DNA of 60,313 nt from Oscillospiraceae bacterium (lineage in GTDB: Bacteria; Bacillota; Clostridia; Oscillospirales; Oscillospiraceae). Each line of letters starts with the position of its first letter. Positions within the stretch are counted from its first letter, which is position 1. The DNA lies in NCBI GenBank assembly GCA_015067785.1, contig SVLR01000012.1, forward strand, positions 1-60,313, read 5' to 3'. Positions 49,859-58,267 of this stretch are shown here, piece after piece. The position numbers were made by a program, and so were the translations under genes. The notes beneath the pieces were generated by a model. The model was not told the origin of the DNA and ran no database searches. It saw nothing but the letters and a program-made list of their open reading frames with translations.

Positions 49859-51530
49859 ATGGATTAAAGAAATTCTGGTACTGCTCCGTACACTTATTTA
49901 GGTTCTCAAAAAGAGTCGTGAACAGCTGATCTGTCAACAGACCTGCATTTTCCTCAGGCGTATACTGGGCATCCGGCTGCCAGATACCGTCCTCACCAAA
50001 GTAAGCAGGGATCCCGTTGACCTTATGCCAGCCCTTTGCCTGAGTGCCGTTGCTCAGCAGATAATAAGTGCCTTTCTCCGTCTCATACCAGCCGGTACGC
50101 AGCGCGCCGGTCGGCGTAAAGAAACGCTTTTCGCCGTTAATCTCCACGCAGCCGGTAGCAGCGGTGCCATCCTCAAGGATGTAGTAATCCGCACCGTTAT
50201 CGAAGATCCAGCCCTGGGCCAGCTCGCCGTTTTCATAGAACTTCCACTTGCCGGTATTGTCCTCATAGACCCAGCCGTTCAGAGTTTCCGCTTCGGGAAG
50301 CTTTTCCTGCATTGTGGGAACCTCCACATTGCCAACGGCAAAGCTCTTATTTACCAGCGTGACTGTCTCTGTTTTGCAAAGCAGCTCGCCGCCCTCTACA
50401 TAGTAGTTGACCAGCTCACAGGTAACGGTGTATGTATACACGCCCACATCCAGCTTACTAAACTGCATCAGATCGCTGGTGGCCTTGTTGATGGAAGCCA
50501 TAGCGCCATCCTTCTGGATGTGGCAGCCATACAGCTCCATTCCTCTCCGGTCCTTGATGGACAGCTTCAGTGCGGCAAGTCCGCCCTGTTTTGCAATGAC
50601 GGTACCGCCAACGGTAAAGCCCTTGCCTTTCTGCAGTGACTCAGGGGCATTGAACCCGGATGCTGTCTGTCCAAAGTTAAAACGAAGGACCTGGGTCTTT
50701 CCGGTCTCTACAAAGCCGGTAATATCACCGTACTTGACCTCATAGAACCACTTGCCCATATCATTCTGATACAGACCGATAACCTCCAATCGCTCCTTAG
50801 AAAGCGCGGTGGTCAGCTGCTTTGTGGTAAAGCCCTCCACATCGGTGGTGCTGGGGATGGAATATATGGGAGCCGTCTCAGTGGTCGTTACAAAAAGATC
50901 CGCGCTATAGCCGGTACAGAAATCCGCGTAACGCTTGGTGCCGAAATGGACCACGCCCTCGAAGGTCGTCCAATCCCGGTAGCTCTTAACAAACTCCTTG
51001 ATGGTGCAAACAATGGGCTTACCCTCGGCAACACCCATATGCTGGAAGCTTTCGGTAAAGTAAACATTGCCATTGAGGATGCCGTAGATCACCACCGCAT
51101 GACCGTATTTCTTACCGGCTGCGGTATTGGTCCGCTGGAAGCCCACCAAAATGTTATATACATCCCGGGTGCCACCCTCGCTGATCGCATTCAGGGCTTC
51201 CTCAAGGGTGTAATCCGCAGCGGGATAGGTCTCTACCATATAGCCGCCGGTGGTCTTATCCAGATTCTTATAGGCGTCGTATTCATCTTTGCCGTTATGT
51301 ACGTGAACTTTTTTGTCCACACCTAAATAATACAAGGTATATGCTGCCATCTTGCCGCAATAACCGTTGTATGAGTCGTAGCCGTTGGTGGCACGCAAGC
51401 GCCGATAGGTCTTGGTGATCATCTGGCGGAGCGCTGTTTCTTCGGTGCCGGTCGCTGCATTTGCAGGGAACACGATCACAGACATCAGTAGCGCCACAGT
51501 CAGTGCCATTGCCAATATTCGCTTACGCAA
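49857..51530 (-). CDS. Secreted cysteine-peptidase-like protein with SH3 and cell-wall-binding repeats
   Basis: A 557-residue protein. After a signal peptide (ending ANA) come about 190 residues with a Cys in GYCGKMAAYTLYYLG and a His in KYGHAVVIYGI, the order seen in papain-like or C39-like peptidases. About 220-290 resemble a bacterial SH3 (IEVIGLYQNDMGKWFYEVKYGDITGFVE). The last 110 residues are choline/cell-wall-binding repeats (GWVYEDNTGKWKFYENGELAQGW, then three more). It probably acts on the cell envelope. The start codon is TTG with GGAGGG six bases before it; no in-frame ATG fits the signal peptide. Confidence 0.78.
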   Translation of the reverse strand: MRKRILAMALTVALLMSVIVFPANAATGTEETALRQMITKTYRRLRATNGYDSYNGYCGKMAAYTLYYLGVDKKVHVHNGKDEYDAYKNLDKTTGGYMVETYPAADYTLEEALNAISEGGTRDVYNILVGFQRTNTAAGKKYGHAVVIYGILNGNVYFTESFQHMGVAEGKPIVCTIKEFVKSYRDWTTFEGVVHFGTKRYADFCTGYSADLFVTTTETAPIYSIPSTTDVEGFTTKQLTTALSKERLEVIGLYQNDMGKWFYEVKYGDITGFVETGKTQVLRFNFGQTASGFNAPESLQKGKGFTVGGTVIAKQGGLAALKLSIKDRRGMELYGCHIQKDGAMASINKATSDLMQFSKLDVGVYTYTVTCELVNYYVEGGELLCKTETVTLVNKSFAVGNVEVPTMQEKLPEAETLNGWVYEDNTGKWKFYENGELAQGWIFDNGADYYILEDGTAATGCVEINGEKRFFTPTGALRTGWYETEKGTYYLLSNGTQAKGWHKVNGIPAYFGEDGIWQPDAQYTPEENAGLLTDQLFTTLFENLNKCTEQYQNFFNP

Positions 51531-51759
51531 GCATATCCCTCCTTACTCGAAAAGTATATGGTGGTCAGGTCAAAAAATCCCAACATCGAAAGCCATTTTA
51601 CCACATTTCCCAATGAAAATCAAGAAAAATCTTTGTGGATAGTTGTACTGTCTCACAGCAGTCCCCATTTTTCGCCATTTTTGGCATCACAGGCGCCAAA
51701 AAATTCGCCCCGAAAATAGTCGCGAGGAATGCATTTATGCATTCCACAGCGTACCAAAT

Positions 51760-51780
51760 TTGTCCATTGTCAATTAAAAA
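51760..51780. repeat. Dispersed spacer repeat, copy 2
   Basis: These 21 bases (TTGTCCATTGTC...) are identical to 5510-5530. Apart from this repeat and the terminator, the 280-bp spacer before the small peptide gene shows nothing clear. Confidence 0.6.
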
Positions 51781-51806
51781 AGCCGTCCGATCGGACGGCT
51801 TTTTTA
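51775..51806 (-). terminator. Terminator of the transketolase operon
   Basis: AAAAAAGCCGTCCGA and its exact complement meet without a spacer, giving a 30-base palindrome with A and T runs at its ends. It follows the small peptide gene by six bases. Confidence 0.9.
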
Positions 51807-51811
51807 ATAAT

Positions 51812-51895
51812 TTACAGCATCGGGATTGCCATTGCGACCAAGCCCAACAGCATAATGATCGCCATAACAAGGCAAATGATTTGCTTTGTATTCAT
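51812..51895 (-). CDS. 27-residue hydrophobic peptide downstream of transketolase
   Basis: A very short frame, MNTKQIICLVMAIIMLLGLV then AMAIPML, is almost entirely one membrane helix after a Lys-bearing start. AAGGAG lies seven or eight bases before the ATG, a good distance. It starts ten bases after the transketolase C-subunit stop, and a terminator follows at once, so the transcript seems built to include it. Function unknown; it could be a small membrane regulator. A chance frame is possible given its length. Confidence 0.6.
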   Translation of the reverse strand: MNTKQIICLVMAIIMLLGLVAMAIPML

Positions 51896-51905
51896 ATATT
51901 TCTCC

Positions 51906-52847
51906 TTACTTGCCGCACAGCTCTTTTGCTACGGCAACAATGTTCTCGCAGGACAGGCCGAACTGCTTCAGCAGGTCAACTGCAGGACCGGAGTGACCGA
52001 ACTCGTCGTTGACACCGATTCGGCGTACCAGCGTGGGGCACTTTTCAGCCAGCAGTGAGCAAACAGCCTCGCCCAGACCGCCGATGACGGAGTGCTCCTC
52101 GCAGGTGATGACCTTGCCGCACTCCCTGGCAGCGCGCAGCACCAGCTCCTCGTCCAGAGGCTTAATGGTAGCCATATTGATGATGCGGGCGTGAATACCC
52201 TGCTTCTCCAGCTCTTCACCGGCAAGAATTGCCTCATAAGTCAGCAGACCGTTGGCGATGATAGCGACATCATTGCCGTCCTTCAGCACTTCGCCCTTGC
52301 CGATCTCGAACTTGTAATCCTCGCTGTGGAACACCGGCACAGCCAGTCTGCCAAAGCGCAGATATACAGGGCCGTCCATCAGGTAAGCCGCCTTGACCGC
52401 AGCCTTTGCCTCCACATCGTCAGCAGGGCAGATAACGGTCATACCGGGAATAGAGCGCATCAGGGCGAAGTCCTCGCAGCACTGGTGGGACGCACCGTCC
52501 TCACCGACGGAAATGCCGCCGTGGGTGGCACCGATCTTTACATTCAGGTGGGGATAGCCAATGGAGTTACGAACCTGCTCGAATGCACGTCCAGCCGCAA
52601 ACATCGCAAAGCTGGATGCAAAGGGCACCAAGCCTGCGGTGGACATACCGGCAGCCATACAGATCATATTGGCCTCTGCGATGCCGCAGTCAAAGTGACG
52701 GTCAGGAAAAGCCTTCTTAAAAGTACCGGTCTTGGTAGCGCCTGCTAGATCAGCATCCAGAACCACTAAGTTTTCGTACTCAGCGCCCAGCTCTTTGAGC
52801 GCATTGCCGTAGCTGTCGCGGGTAGCAACTTTCTTCATATCAGCCAT
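51906..52847 (-). CDS. Transketolase, C-terminal subunit
   Basis: A 313-residue pyrimidine-binding half of a split transketolase (RDSYGNALKELGAEYENLVVLDADLAG, then CGIAEANMICMAAGMS). With the N-terminal subunit coded two bases upstream it forms the thiamine-diphosphate enzyme that moves two-carbon units in the pentose phosphate pathway. Split transketolases are common in Clostridia and Archaea. Confidence 0.94.
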   Translation of the reverse strand: MADMKKVATRDSYGNALKELGAEYENLVVLDADLAGATKTGTFKKAFPDRHFDCGIAEANMICMAAGMSTAGLVPFASSFAMFAAGRAFEQVRNSIGYPHLNVKIGATHGGISVGEDGASHQCCEDFALMRSIPGMTVICPADDVEAKAAVKAAYLMDGPVYLRFGRLAVPVFHSEDYKFEIGKGEVLKDGNDVAIIANGLLTYEAILAGEELEKQGIHARIINMATIKPLDEELVLRAARECGKVITCEEHSVIGGLGEAVCSLLAEKCPTLVRRIGVNDEFGHSGPAVDLLKQFGLSCENIVAVAKELCGK

Positions 52848-52849
52848 AA

Positions 52850-53692
52850 TTACGCCTCCAATTCTGCCAGCTGTGCCTTCAGCTCAGCCATTGCCTGCTC
52901 GTATTCTGCATCGTTGGGTGCCTTGCCGTGCCAGCCGGCGTCATTTTCCATAAAGGAAACGCCCTTGCCCTTAACGGAAGTAATCACGATAGCGGTAGGC
53001 ATACCCTTGGTTGCCTTTGCGGTATTGAATGCTTCTTCAATGGCATCAAAGTCGTGACCGTCGATAGCCAGGGTGCGGAAGCCAAAGGCATCCAGCTTGT
53101 CCACAATGGGATAGGGGCTCATAACGTCCTTGATGTTGCCGTCGATCTGCAGGCCGTTGTTATCCACAACGATGCACAGATTGTCCAGCTTGTAGTGGGC
53201 AGCCGCCATACAGGCCTCCCAAACCTGACCCTCCTGGATCTCGCCGTCGCCCAACAGAGAATAGACGCGATTGCTCTTGCCGGTCTTCTTGGCAGCCAGC
53301 GCCATACCCACAGCAACAGAAACACCCTGACCCAGAGAGCCGGTGGACATATCCACACCGGGGACCATATTCATATTGGGGTGGCCCTGCAGGTAGCTGT
53401 CGATCTTACGGAGGGTTTTTAAGTCCTCTACAGGGAAATAACCGCGGTGTGCCAGCGTGGCATACAGACCGGGGGCGGTGTGGCCCTTGCTGAGAACGAA
53501 ACGGTCCCGATCCTCCCACTTGGGATTCTTGGGATCGATGTTCATTTCCTTAAAGTAGAGATAAGTAAAGATCTCTGTTGCGGACAGAGAGCCACCGGGG
53601 TGACCTGCCTTGGCGGAATGGGTGGATTCGATGATACCCATACGGACCTTGCAGGCAGTGATCTGCAATTGCTTCTTTTCGCTGGAAGTCAT
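52850..53692 (-). CDS. Transketolase, N-terminal subunit
   Basis: A 280-residue cofactor-binding half, with the HSAKAGHPGGSLSATEI start and the thiamine-diphosphate motif GDGEIQEGQVWEA...VDNNGLQIDG. A GGAGG site precedes the ATG. It is the first gene of the operon. Confidence 0.95.
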   Translation of the reverse strand: MTSSEKKQLQITACKVRMGIIESTHSAKAGHPGGSLSATEIFTYLYFKEMNIDPKNPKWEDRDRFVLSKGHTAPGLYATLAHRGYFPVEDLKTLRKIDSYLQGHPNMNMVPGVDMSTGSLGQGVSVAVGMALAAKKTGKSNRVYSLLGDGEIQEGQVWEACMAAAHYKLDNLCIVVDNNGLQIDGNIKDVMSPYPIVDKLDAFGFRTLAIDGHDFDAIEEAFNTAKATKGMPTAIVITSVKGKGVSFMENDAGWHGKAPNDAEYEQAMAELKAQLAELEA

Positions 53693-53806
53693 AATGCTCC
53701 TCCTTTATTGTTTTACCGCCAAGCGGTAATTGTTCACATAGAACTTCAGCCTATATTCTACCACCCTTTTTCGTTTCTTGCAACACCTTTTCTCAAAAAT
53801 AGCCAA

Positions 53807-53833
53807 ATCCCACCTGAAAGTATCAGGTGGGAT
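53807..53833 (-). terminator. Terminator of the BlaR1-containing operon
   Basis: ATCCCACCTGA and TCAGGTGGGAT form an 11-base-pair stem around AAGTA, followed on the - strand by T-rich sequence. Confidence 0.8.
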
Positions 53834-53839
53834 AGCATT

Positions 53840-54112
53840 TTATTCCTTTTTTGTGCGGATAAACCGATAAATACCAAGACCGATCTGCACCGCAGAGAGC
53901 ACCACCGCAAAGAAAATCGGGATCCAGCCGAGGACATCACCGTTGTCTGTCAGCAGTACAACGCCCCACAAAAACAGCGCCAATACACCGATAAAGTTTA
54001 GCGCGGCAACGACAGCGATCGCACCTTTCTTCTTCGTCCATTTGCTCTCAGGGACGATGAGCATCATCAGCTCCCCGTAGATCTCTAAAAATATCTCAAA
54101 AAGAATATCCAT
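53840..54112 (-). CDS. Small membrane protein of unknown function
   Basis: A 90-residue protein with two membrane helices (GAIAVVAALNFIGVLALFLWGVVLL and GWIPIFFAVVLSAVQIGLGIYRFI) and a Lys-rich end. It starts 20 bases after the BlaR1-like stop with only a weak ribosome site, so it is likely expressed by coupling. I do not recognise the family. Confidence 0.65.
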   Translation of the reverse strand: MDILFEIFLEIYGELMMLIVPESKWTKKKGAIAVVAALNFIGVLALFLWGVVLLTDNGDVLGWIPIFFAVVLSAVQIGLGIYRFIRTKKE

Positions 54113-54131
54113 TTATTGTACCTATATTGCC

Positions 54132-56213
54132 TTATCCTGTCTTAAAAATCCACCGGATAAAGCCGTTCTTTTCTCCGTTTTCATAGTGGCCGTATACCAA
54201 AATCCTTCCGCCACCCTCTTGCACAAGCAAATAGTAAAGGTCAACACTCTCAGGGGATACAGGATATATCTCATAGGCTGTAGAAGTGTTTTGCAGGATG
54301 CTTTCCGCAAGCTGGCTGTATTGACCGCCATAGCCATCCATCAGTTGCCCAAGCAGCTCTTGGGTCAGTGTAATCTTTGATGTCTCTGCCAATGTTTTCC
54401 CATTGCTGAGCAGCTCTCCGCCCCAAATATACACTGGAGGAATATCCGATATGACCCATGAAAGAGACGGTTCCGCAAACATAAGTGTCGTTTTAGGTTG
54501 CCGTCCCGCAAGCAACTCGCCTTTATAGAGGAACTGTACTGTCCCCTCCAAAAATGCGATATCGACTCTGCGGTTTTCCGTTATATCTCCTTCCCGACAT
54601 TGCGCTTTAATATACACCTGTCCAAGTTCATCCACAGCAAAGGAAAGATCATTATTCTCGAAGGTATAGCTGGTAACTATATTCCCCTCTCGTCCAGTAT
54701 CCATAATATAGCCGTCATATTCCCATTCCTTCTCACCTATTTCTCTTGCTCTAAATTGATAATAGGTGGAATAGGCATCCAAAGCTTCTAACGTAATCAT
54801 ACACATTTCCTTTTTGCCGTCGCCATCAATGTCCACGGTTATGCTGTCGCGGCATATGCTGTTAGGAAACTCTGCACCAAAATCCAACAGTCGATAACGG
54901 AGATCTTCTATATATTCCGCTCGTCTTGCTTCACGCTCAGCCTCGCTCTCTCCCTCTTTGATCATCCAATACTCTGCTATATAGCTGGACACCGGATTCT
55001 GCCATGGAATAATATATATTTTATCTTTATCTACAGAATAGCATTTTAATATATTACTCATAGCATATGCGGATACTGGCTTTAAATTTAACAGTTCCTT
55101 ATCTATATGATTTCGTGGCACTTCTGCGTGAGGCAACAAGCCAAAGCTATAATGCCCCTTTGCCATCTGCCATACAATGACATCTAAGCCGTTAGATGCA
55201 TCCAACCCAAGATATTCCGGATACATTGACTTAAGAAAAGCTTCCCACTGATTCGGGTCGGTCGGATCCGGAATCTCCGTTTTAGGGTCGGTGAGTGTGC
55301 AGGCGGCAAAGAAAACGCATAACACGACCGCCACGACCGTCACCCAAAGTGCCGCTTTTTTATACTTTAACACGGTTTTCACCCTTTCTTTTACACCAAC
55401 CTCGCCAAAGGCAAGAGGGCAGGCCGCAATAATGCGGCGGTTTACACTACAAGTAAGAAGCGCCTGGGAGTAGTCCGCTTTTTCCTGCGTATCCAGCTGT
55501 TTAATGACCTTTTCATCGCAGGCAAGCTCGATATCCCGGCAAAGGAGAATATATCCCACCCACAAAAGAGGATTGAACCAATGGATCGCAAGCAGCAGAA
55601 AACCAAGGGGCTTCCACAGGTGATCCTTACGGTGGATATGGGCCTGCTCGTGGGCGATCACATGATGCATTTCCCCCGCATTCATCGAAAAAGGCAAATA
55701 GATCTTCGGCTTTACAATACCAAGCACAAAGGGCGATGCGACATTTTCGCTTTGGAAGATATTGCCGCATAGCAAAACCGCTGTCCCGATCTTTCTTTTT
55801 ACCCGCCCGTAACTGACAACCGTATAGATAAGCATAGCAACCATTCCGACAATCCAAATTGCCGCCAGTATGGGGATCCATATCTGCAAGGGATTTATAC
55901 TGGCGCCGGGCATCGGGGTAAAGGTCTCCTCAATAATGGGGTTTACGGTACTGTTGATAATCGGAATTCCCGAACTGATGGCGGGTGCTTCATCGGTCAT
56001 GATCGTAGAACTCACCGTCTCCTTGCTGGGTATCATACTGAGCATACTCTCAATAGAAAACGGACAAACGAGGCGCACCGCCACAATGCCCCAAAGAACG
56101 ACCGTGATCCATTTTGGTGCTTTCTTTAAGAGCAGCCGCAGCAGTACCACCGCAAGCACGATCCAACCGGCAGATATGCTCATATTAAGGGTTTTCAGAA
56201 AAAGCTCTGCCAT
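54132..56213 (-). CDS. BlaR1/MecR1-family M56 metallopeptidase sensor
   Basis: A 693-residue protein. The first 310 residues hold four membrane helices and the zinc-protease site HVIAHEQAHIHRKDHLWK (HExxH). The rest is an extracellular domain unlike the penicillin-binding sensor of BlaR1: it has no SxxK serine motif, and parts (VDIDGDGKKEMCMITLEAL) look like a calcium-binding repeat. It probably senses some envelope state and inactivates the BlaI-type repressor coded upstream. Its ATG shares the A of the repressor's TAA stop (TAATG). Confidence 0.88.
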   Translation of the reverse strand: MAELFLKTLNMSISAGWIVLAVVLLRLLLKKAPKWITVVLWGIVAVRLVCPFSIESMLSMIPSKETVSSTIMTDEAPAISSGIPIINSTVNPIIEETFTPMPGASINPLQIWIPILAAIWIVGMVAMLIYTVVSYGRVKRKIGTAVLLCGNIFQSENVASPFVLGIVKPKIYLPFSMNAGEMHHVIAHEQAHIHRKDHLWKPLGFLLLAIHWFNPLLWVGYILLCRDIELACDEKVIKQLDTQEKADYSQALLTCSVNRRIIAACPLAFGEVGVKERVKTVLKYKKAALWVTVVAVVLCVFFAACTLTDPKTEIPDPTDPNQWEAFLKSMYPEYLGLDASNGLDVIVWQMAKGHYSFGLLPHAEVPRNHIDKELLNLKPVSAYAMSNILKCYSVDKDKIYIIPWQNPVSSYIAEYWMIKEGESEAEREARRAEYIEDLRYRLLDFGAEFPNSICRDSITVDIDGDGKKEMCMITLEALDAYSTYYQFRAREIGEKEWEYDGYIMDTGREGNIVTSYTFENNDLSFAVDELGQVYIKAQCREGDITENRRVDIAFLEGTVQFLYKGELLAGRQPKTTLMFAEPSLSWVISDIPPVYIWGGELLSNGKTLAETSKITLTQELLGQLMDGYGGQYSQLAESILQNTSTAYEIYPVSPESVDLYYLLVQEGGGRILVYGHYENGEKNGFIRWIFKTG

Positions 56214-56581
56214 TACGCTTCCCCCTTACGGTAACGGTCGATCATATGCTGGATCTCATCGATCTCCTTATCTGACAGCCTTTGATGTCTTGTAAATGCG
56301 GCAACAAAAGCCGGCAGCGACCCGTCGAAGGTCCTTTCCACCATTTCATTGATTTCCGCCTCCTGCACCGCATCCTTCGTGACAAGGCTCGTCACCACCG
56401 TATTCTCATTTTTTAGTACCCCCCGCTCGGACAGGCGTTTAATGACTGTGTAGGTGGTTGTGGGCTTCCACCCTAACTGCTCCCGGCAGAGATTAACAAG
56501 CTCGCTGCTTTTTACAGGCTCGTGCTCCCATAAAATGCAGCAAAAACGGTACTCGCTTTCAAATATCTTCGGTGTTTCCAT
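56213..56581 (-). CDS. BlaI/MecI-family repressor
   Basis: A 122-residue winged-helix protein: EYRFCCILWEHEPVKSSELVNLC, then LGWKPTTTYTVIKRLSERGVLK as the recognition region, then a C-terminal dimer helix part. It is controlled by cleavage through the M56 partner. I chose the ATG at 56581, with GGAGG eight bases before it; the longer frame runs back through the operators. Confidence 0.92.
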   Translation of the reverse strand: METPKIFESEYRFCCILWEHEPVKSSELVNLCREQLGWKPTTTYTVIKRLSERGVLKNENTVVTSLVTKDAVQEAEINEMVERTFDGSLPAFVAAFTRHQRLSDKEIDEIQHMIDRYRKGEA

Positions 56582-56593
56582 TTCCCATTCCTC

Positions 56594-56609
56594 CTCTAAT
56601 CCATTAGAG
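56594..56609. promoter_or_regulatory. BlaI-type operator 1
   Basis: CTCTAATCCATTAGAG is a perfect palindrome with seven-base arms. It lies between the -10 box and the ribosome site of the repressor gene. Confidence 0.8.
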
Positions 56610-56611
56610 TA

Positions 56612-56617
56612 ATTATA
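56612..56617 (-). promoter_or_regulatory. -10 box between two operators
   Basis: On the - strand TATAAT lies exactly between the two palindromes. The -35 region (AATTGC at 17 bases) is weak and overlaps the second operator's edge, so bound repressor would cover the promoter. Confidence 0.6.
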
Positions 56618-56633
56618 CTCTAATGGATTAGAG
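56618..56633. promoter_or_regulatory. BlaI-type operator 2
   Basis: CTCTAATGGATTAGAG has the same arms as operator 1 with GG in the centre for CC, so the two sites are inverted copies eight bases apart. Confidence 0.8.
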
Positions 56634-56647
56634 TGCAATTGTCAAGC

Positions 56648-56677
56648 AAAAAACAGACCGCCAAAGACGGTCTGTTT
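56648..56677 (-). terminator. Terminator of the LRR surface-protein gene
   Basis: AAACAGACCG and CGGTCTGTTT pair over ten bases around CCAAAGA, followed on the - strand by a T run. Confidence 0.9.
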
Positions 56678-56721
56678 TACCAAATGATATGATAGCATTT
56701 TGTTGTTCCTAAAATTTGAAC

Positions 56722-58122
56722 TTACCTCGTATAGGCCTTGCCATCATTATATCCTCTTAGTTGCTGTGCCGCTGTGTAAGGATTAGAGAAATCGATTGCT
56801 TTCCCTTTCAGTTTCCATCCCGTTGTGCTGATATATACGGTTTCAAGCATATCACAACCTCCGAATGCCATTCCGTGAATATAGTTCACACTATTCGGGA
56901 TTGTTATCGAAGTTATGCCGGAACAGTATATAGCAAGTCTGCCTATGCTCTCAATGCCTTCAGAGATAATAATATTTTTTATTCTACCAGACCAATCCAC
57001 AAAACCGTTCCCGCCAATCTCTTTCACGCGTTTGCCGTTATAATAAGCCGGAATCGTTATTGTACTTGGAGGATAGTAATCATTTATGCCTGTACAGATA
57101 TAATAGCTTCCGTCGCCGCTGAGCTTATAGGTTAGCCCGCTCGTTCCGGGGACATAATAACCGCAATCAACACATTTGCCACCCGAGTAACTATGATTTC
57201 CTGTCGCACTGATAGATGCCTGATCTACATCCCCGCACGCCGTACACTCTCTGGATTTATATCCGGAATCTGTGCAGGTAGGCTGTAATGTAACTGTCCA
57301 AGCAGAATAATTATGAGCAAGCTTTGAAAGTGTTTGCTGCGGTTTAATTACTGTACCACAAACGGAGCATCTTTTGCCTTCCGTTAAGCCATTTTGCGTA
57401 CAGCTTGCCGCCTTTGCTGGCACAATTTCTTCTGTGTGAGCCTTTTTCGGAACTGTTTCCTGTGCTTTTGTCGTTACACCGCAAACAGAGCATTTTTTAC
57501 CTTCCGTTAATCCAGTCTGAGTACAGCTTGCCGCCTTTGCTGGCACAATTTCTTCTGTGTGAGCCTTTTTCGGAACTGTTTCCTGTACTTTTGTCGTTAC
57601 ACCGCAAACAGAGCATTTTTTACCTTCCGTTAATCCAGTCTGCGTACAGCTCGCCGCCTTTGCTGGCACAATTTCTTCTGTGTGAGCCTTTTTCGGAACT
57701 GTTTCCTGTGCTTTTGTCGTTACACCGCAAACAGAGCATTTCTTGCCCTCTGTCAATCCGGTCTGCGTACAGCTTGCCGCCTTTGCAGAAAGCACCGTTT
57801 CCTTATGTCCTTTTGCATTTACGGGCTTTTCCTCTACTTTACCGCAATTTATGCATTCTCTCGCCGTTTTTCCCTTCTGGGTACAAGTAGCTTCCGCTAC
57901 GGTTTTCCATGTGCTGAAGGCGTGCTCTGAGCCGCAGTCATCCTTGTTTGGATCTTCTGTGTCCTGCCCCTCAGTGTCCTCTGGGACTTTATCCAAGTTT
58001 TCTTCACTTGGAGTCGTTGGCTTAGGGTCATCTGTACCATCGTTGCCATTGAAATAGACAAACGCCAGTGCAATTCCTACTACAACAATTATACTGATAA
58101 CCGCCAAAATACCTTTCTTCAT
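56722..58122 (-). CDS. Surface protein with Cys-rich tandem repeats and a BspA-type leucine-rich domain
   Basis: A 466-residue protein with an N-terminal membrane helix (ILAVISIIVVVGIALAFVYF) and no clear cleavage site, so probably anchored. An acidic, Thr/Pro-rich stalk leads to six Cys-rich repeats. Three of them are nearly identical 41-residue units (AKAASCTQTGLTEGKKCSVC ... HTEEIVP). The last 140 residues are BspA/LRR_5-like (GIESIGRLAIYCSGITSITI; LETVYIS). Such proteins often bind host or partner-cell surfaces. It is read alone, divergent from a ribbon-helix-helix gene. Confidence 0.82.
   Translation of the reverse strand: MKKGILAVISIIVVVGIALAFVYFNGNDGTDDPKPTTPSEENLDKVPEDTEGQDTEDPNKDDCGSEHAFSTWKTVAEATCTQKGKTARECINCGKVEEKPVNAKGHKETVLSAKAASCTQTGLTEGKKCSVCGVTTKAQETVPKKAHTEEIVPAKAASCTQTGLTEGKKCSVCGVTTKVQETVPKKAHTEEIVPAKAASCTQTGLTEGKKCSVCGVTTKAQETVPKKAHTEEIVPAKAASCTQNGLTEGKRCSVCGTVIKPQQTLSKLAHNYSAWTVTLQPTCTDSGYKSRECTACGDVDQASISATGNHSYSGGKCVDCGYYVPGTSGLTYKLSGDGSYYICTGINDYYPPSTITIPAYYNGKRVKEIGGNGFVDWSGRIKNIIISEGIESIGRLAIYCSGITSITIPNSVNYIHGMAFGGCDMLETVYISTTGWKLKGKAIDFSNPYTAAQQLRGYNDGKAYTR
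57407..57775. repeat. 123-bp tandem repeats inside the LRR surface-protein gene
   Basis: Three units start at 57407, 57530 and 57653 with a period of exactly 123 bp, and a partial unit continues from 57776. The units are nearly identical at DNA level and encode 41 residues each. Confidence 0.93.
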
Positions 58123-58188
58123 AATAACCTCCTATTATCATCTCCTCGCTAAACGCACGAATGTCCGTTTAGGAAAGGCCTTTTATGG

Positions 58189-58215
58189 GTAGTATTTTAT
58201 CCTACTTTATACTAC
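58189..58215. promoter_or_regulatory. Inverted repeat in the divergent spacer, possible RHH operator
   Basis: GTAGTAT and ATACTAC flank 13 bases, and CTACTT is directly repeated there. A TATAAT follows at 58243-58248 on the + strand, but no -35 lies at a normal distance. Confidence 0.4.
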
Positions 58216-58267
58216 TTGTCAAGATTTATCAGGAATATTTCTTATAATATCCCCAGAGGTGATGAAT

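Noticed and set aside
57407..57775. Possible CRISPR-like array
   Set aside because: The 123-bp units are contiguous, without unique spacers, and keep a coding frame. The 15-bp repeats at 5214-5376 are rejected for the same reason.
57405..57890. 161-codon + frame with internal repeats
   Set aside because: Its repeats are only the reverse reading of the 123-bp coding repeats of the LRR surface protein.
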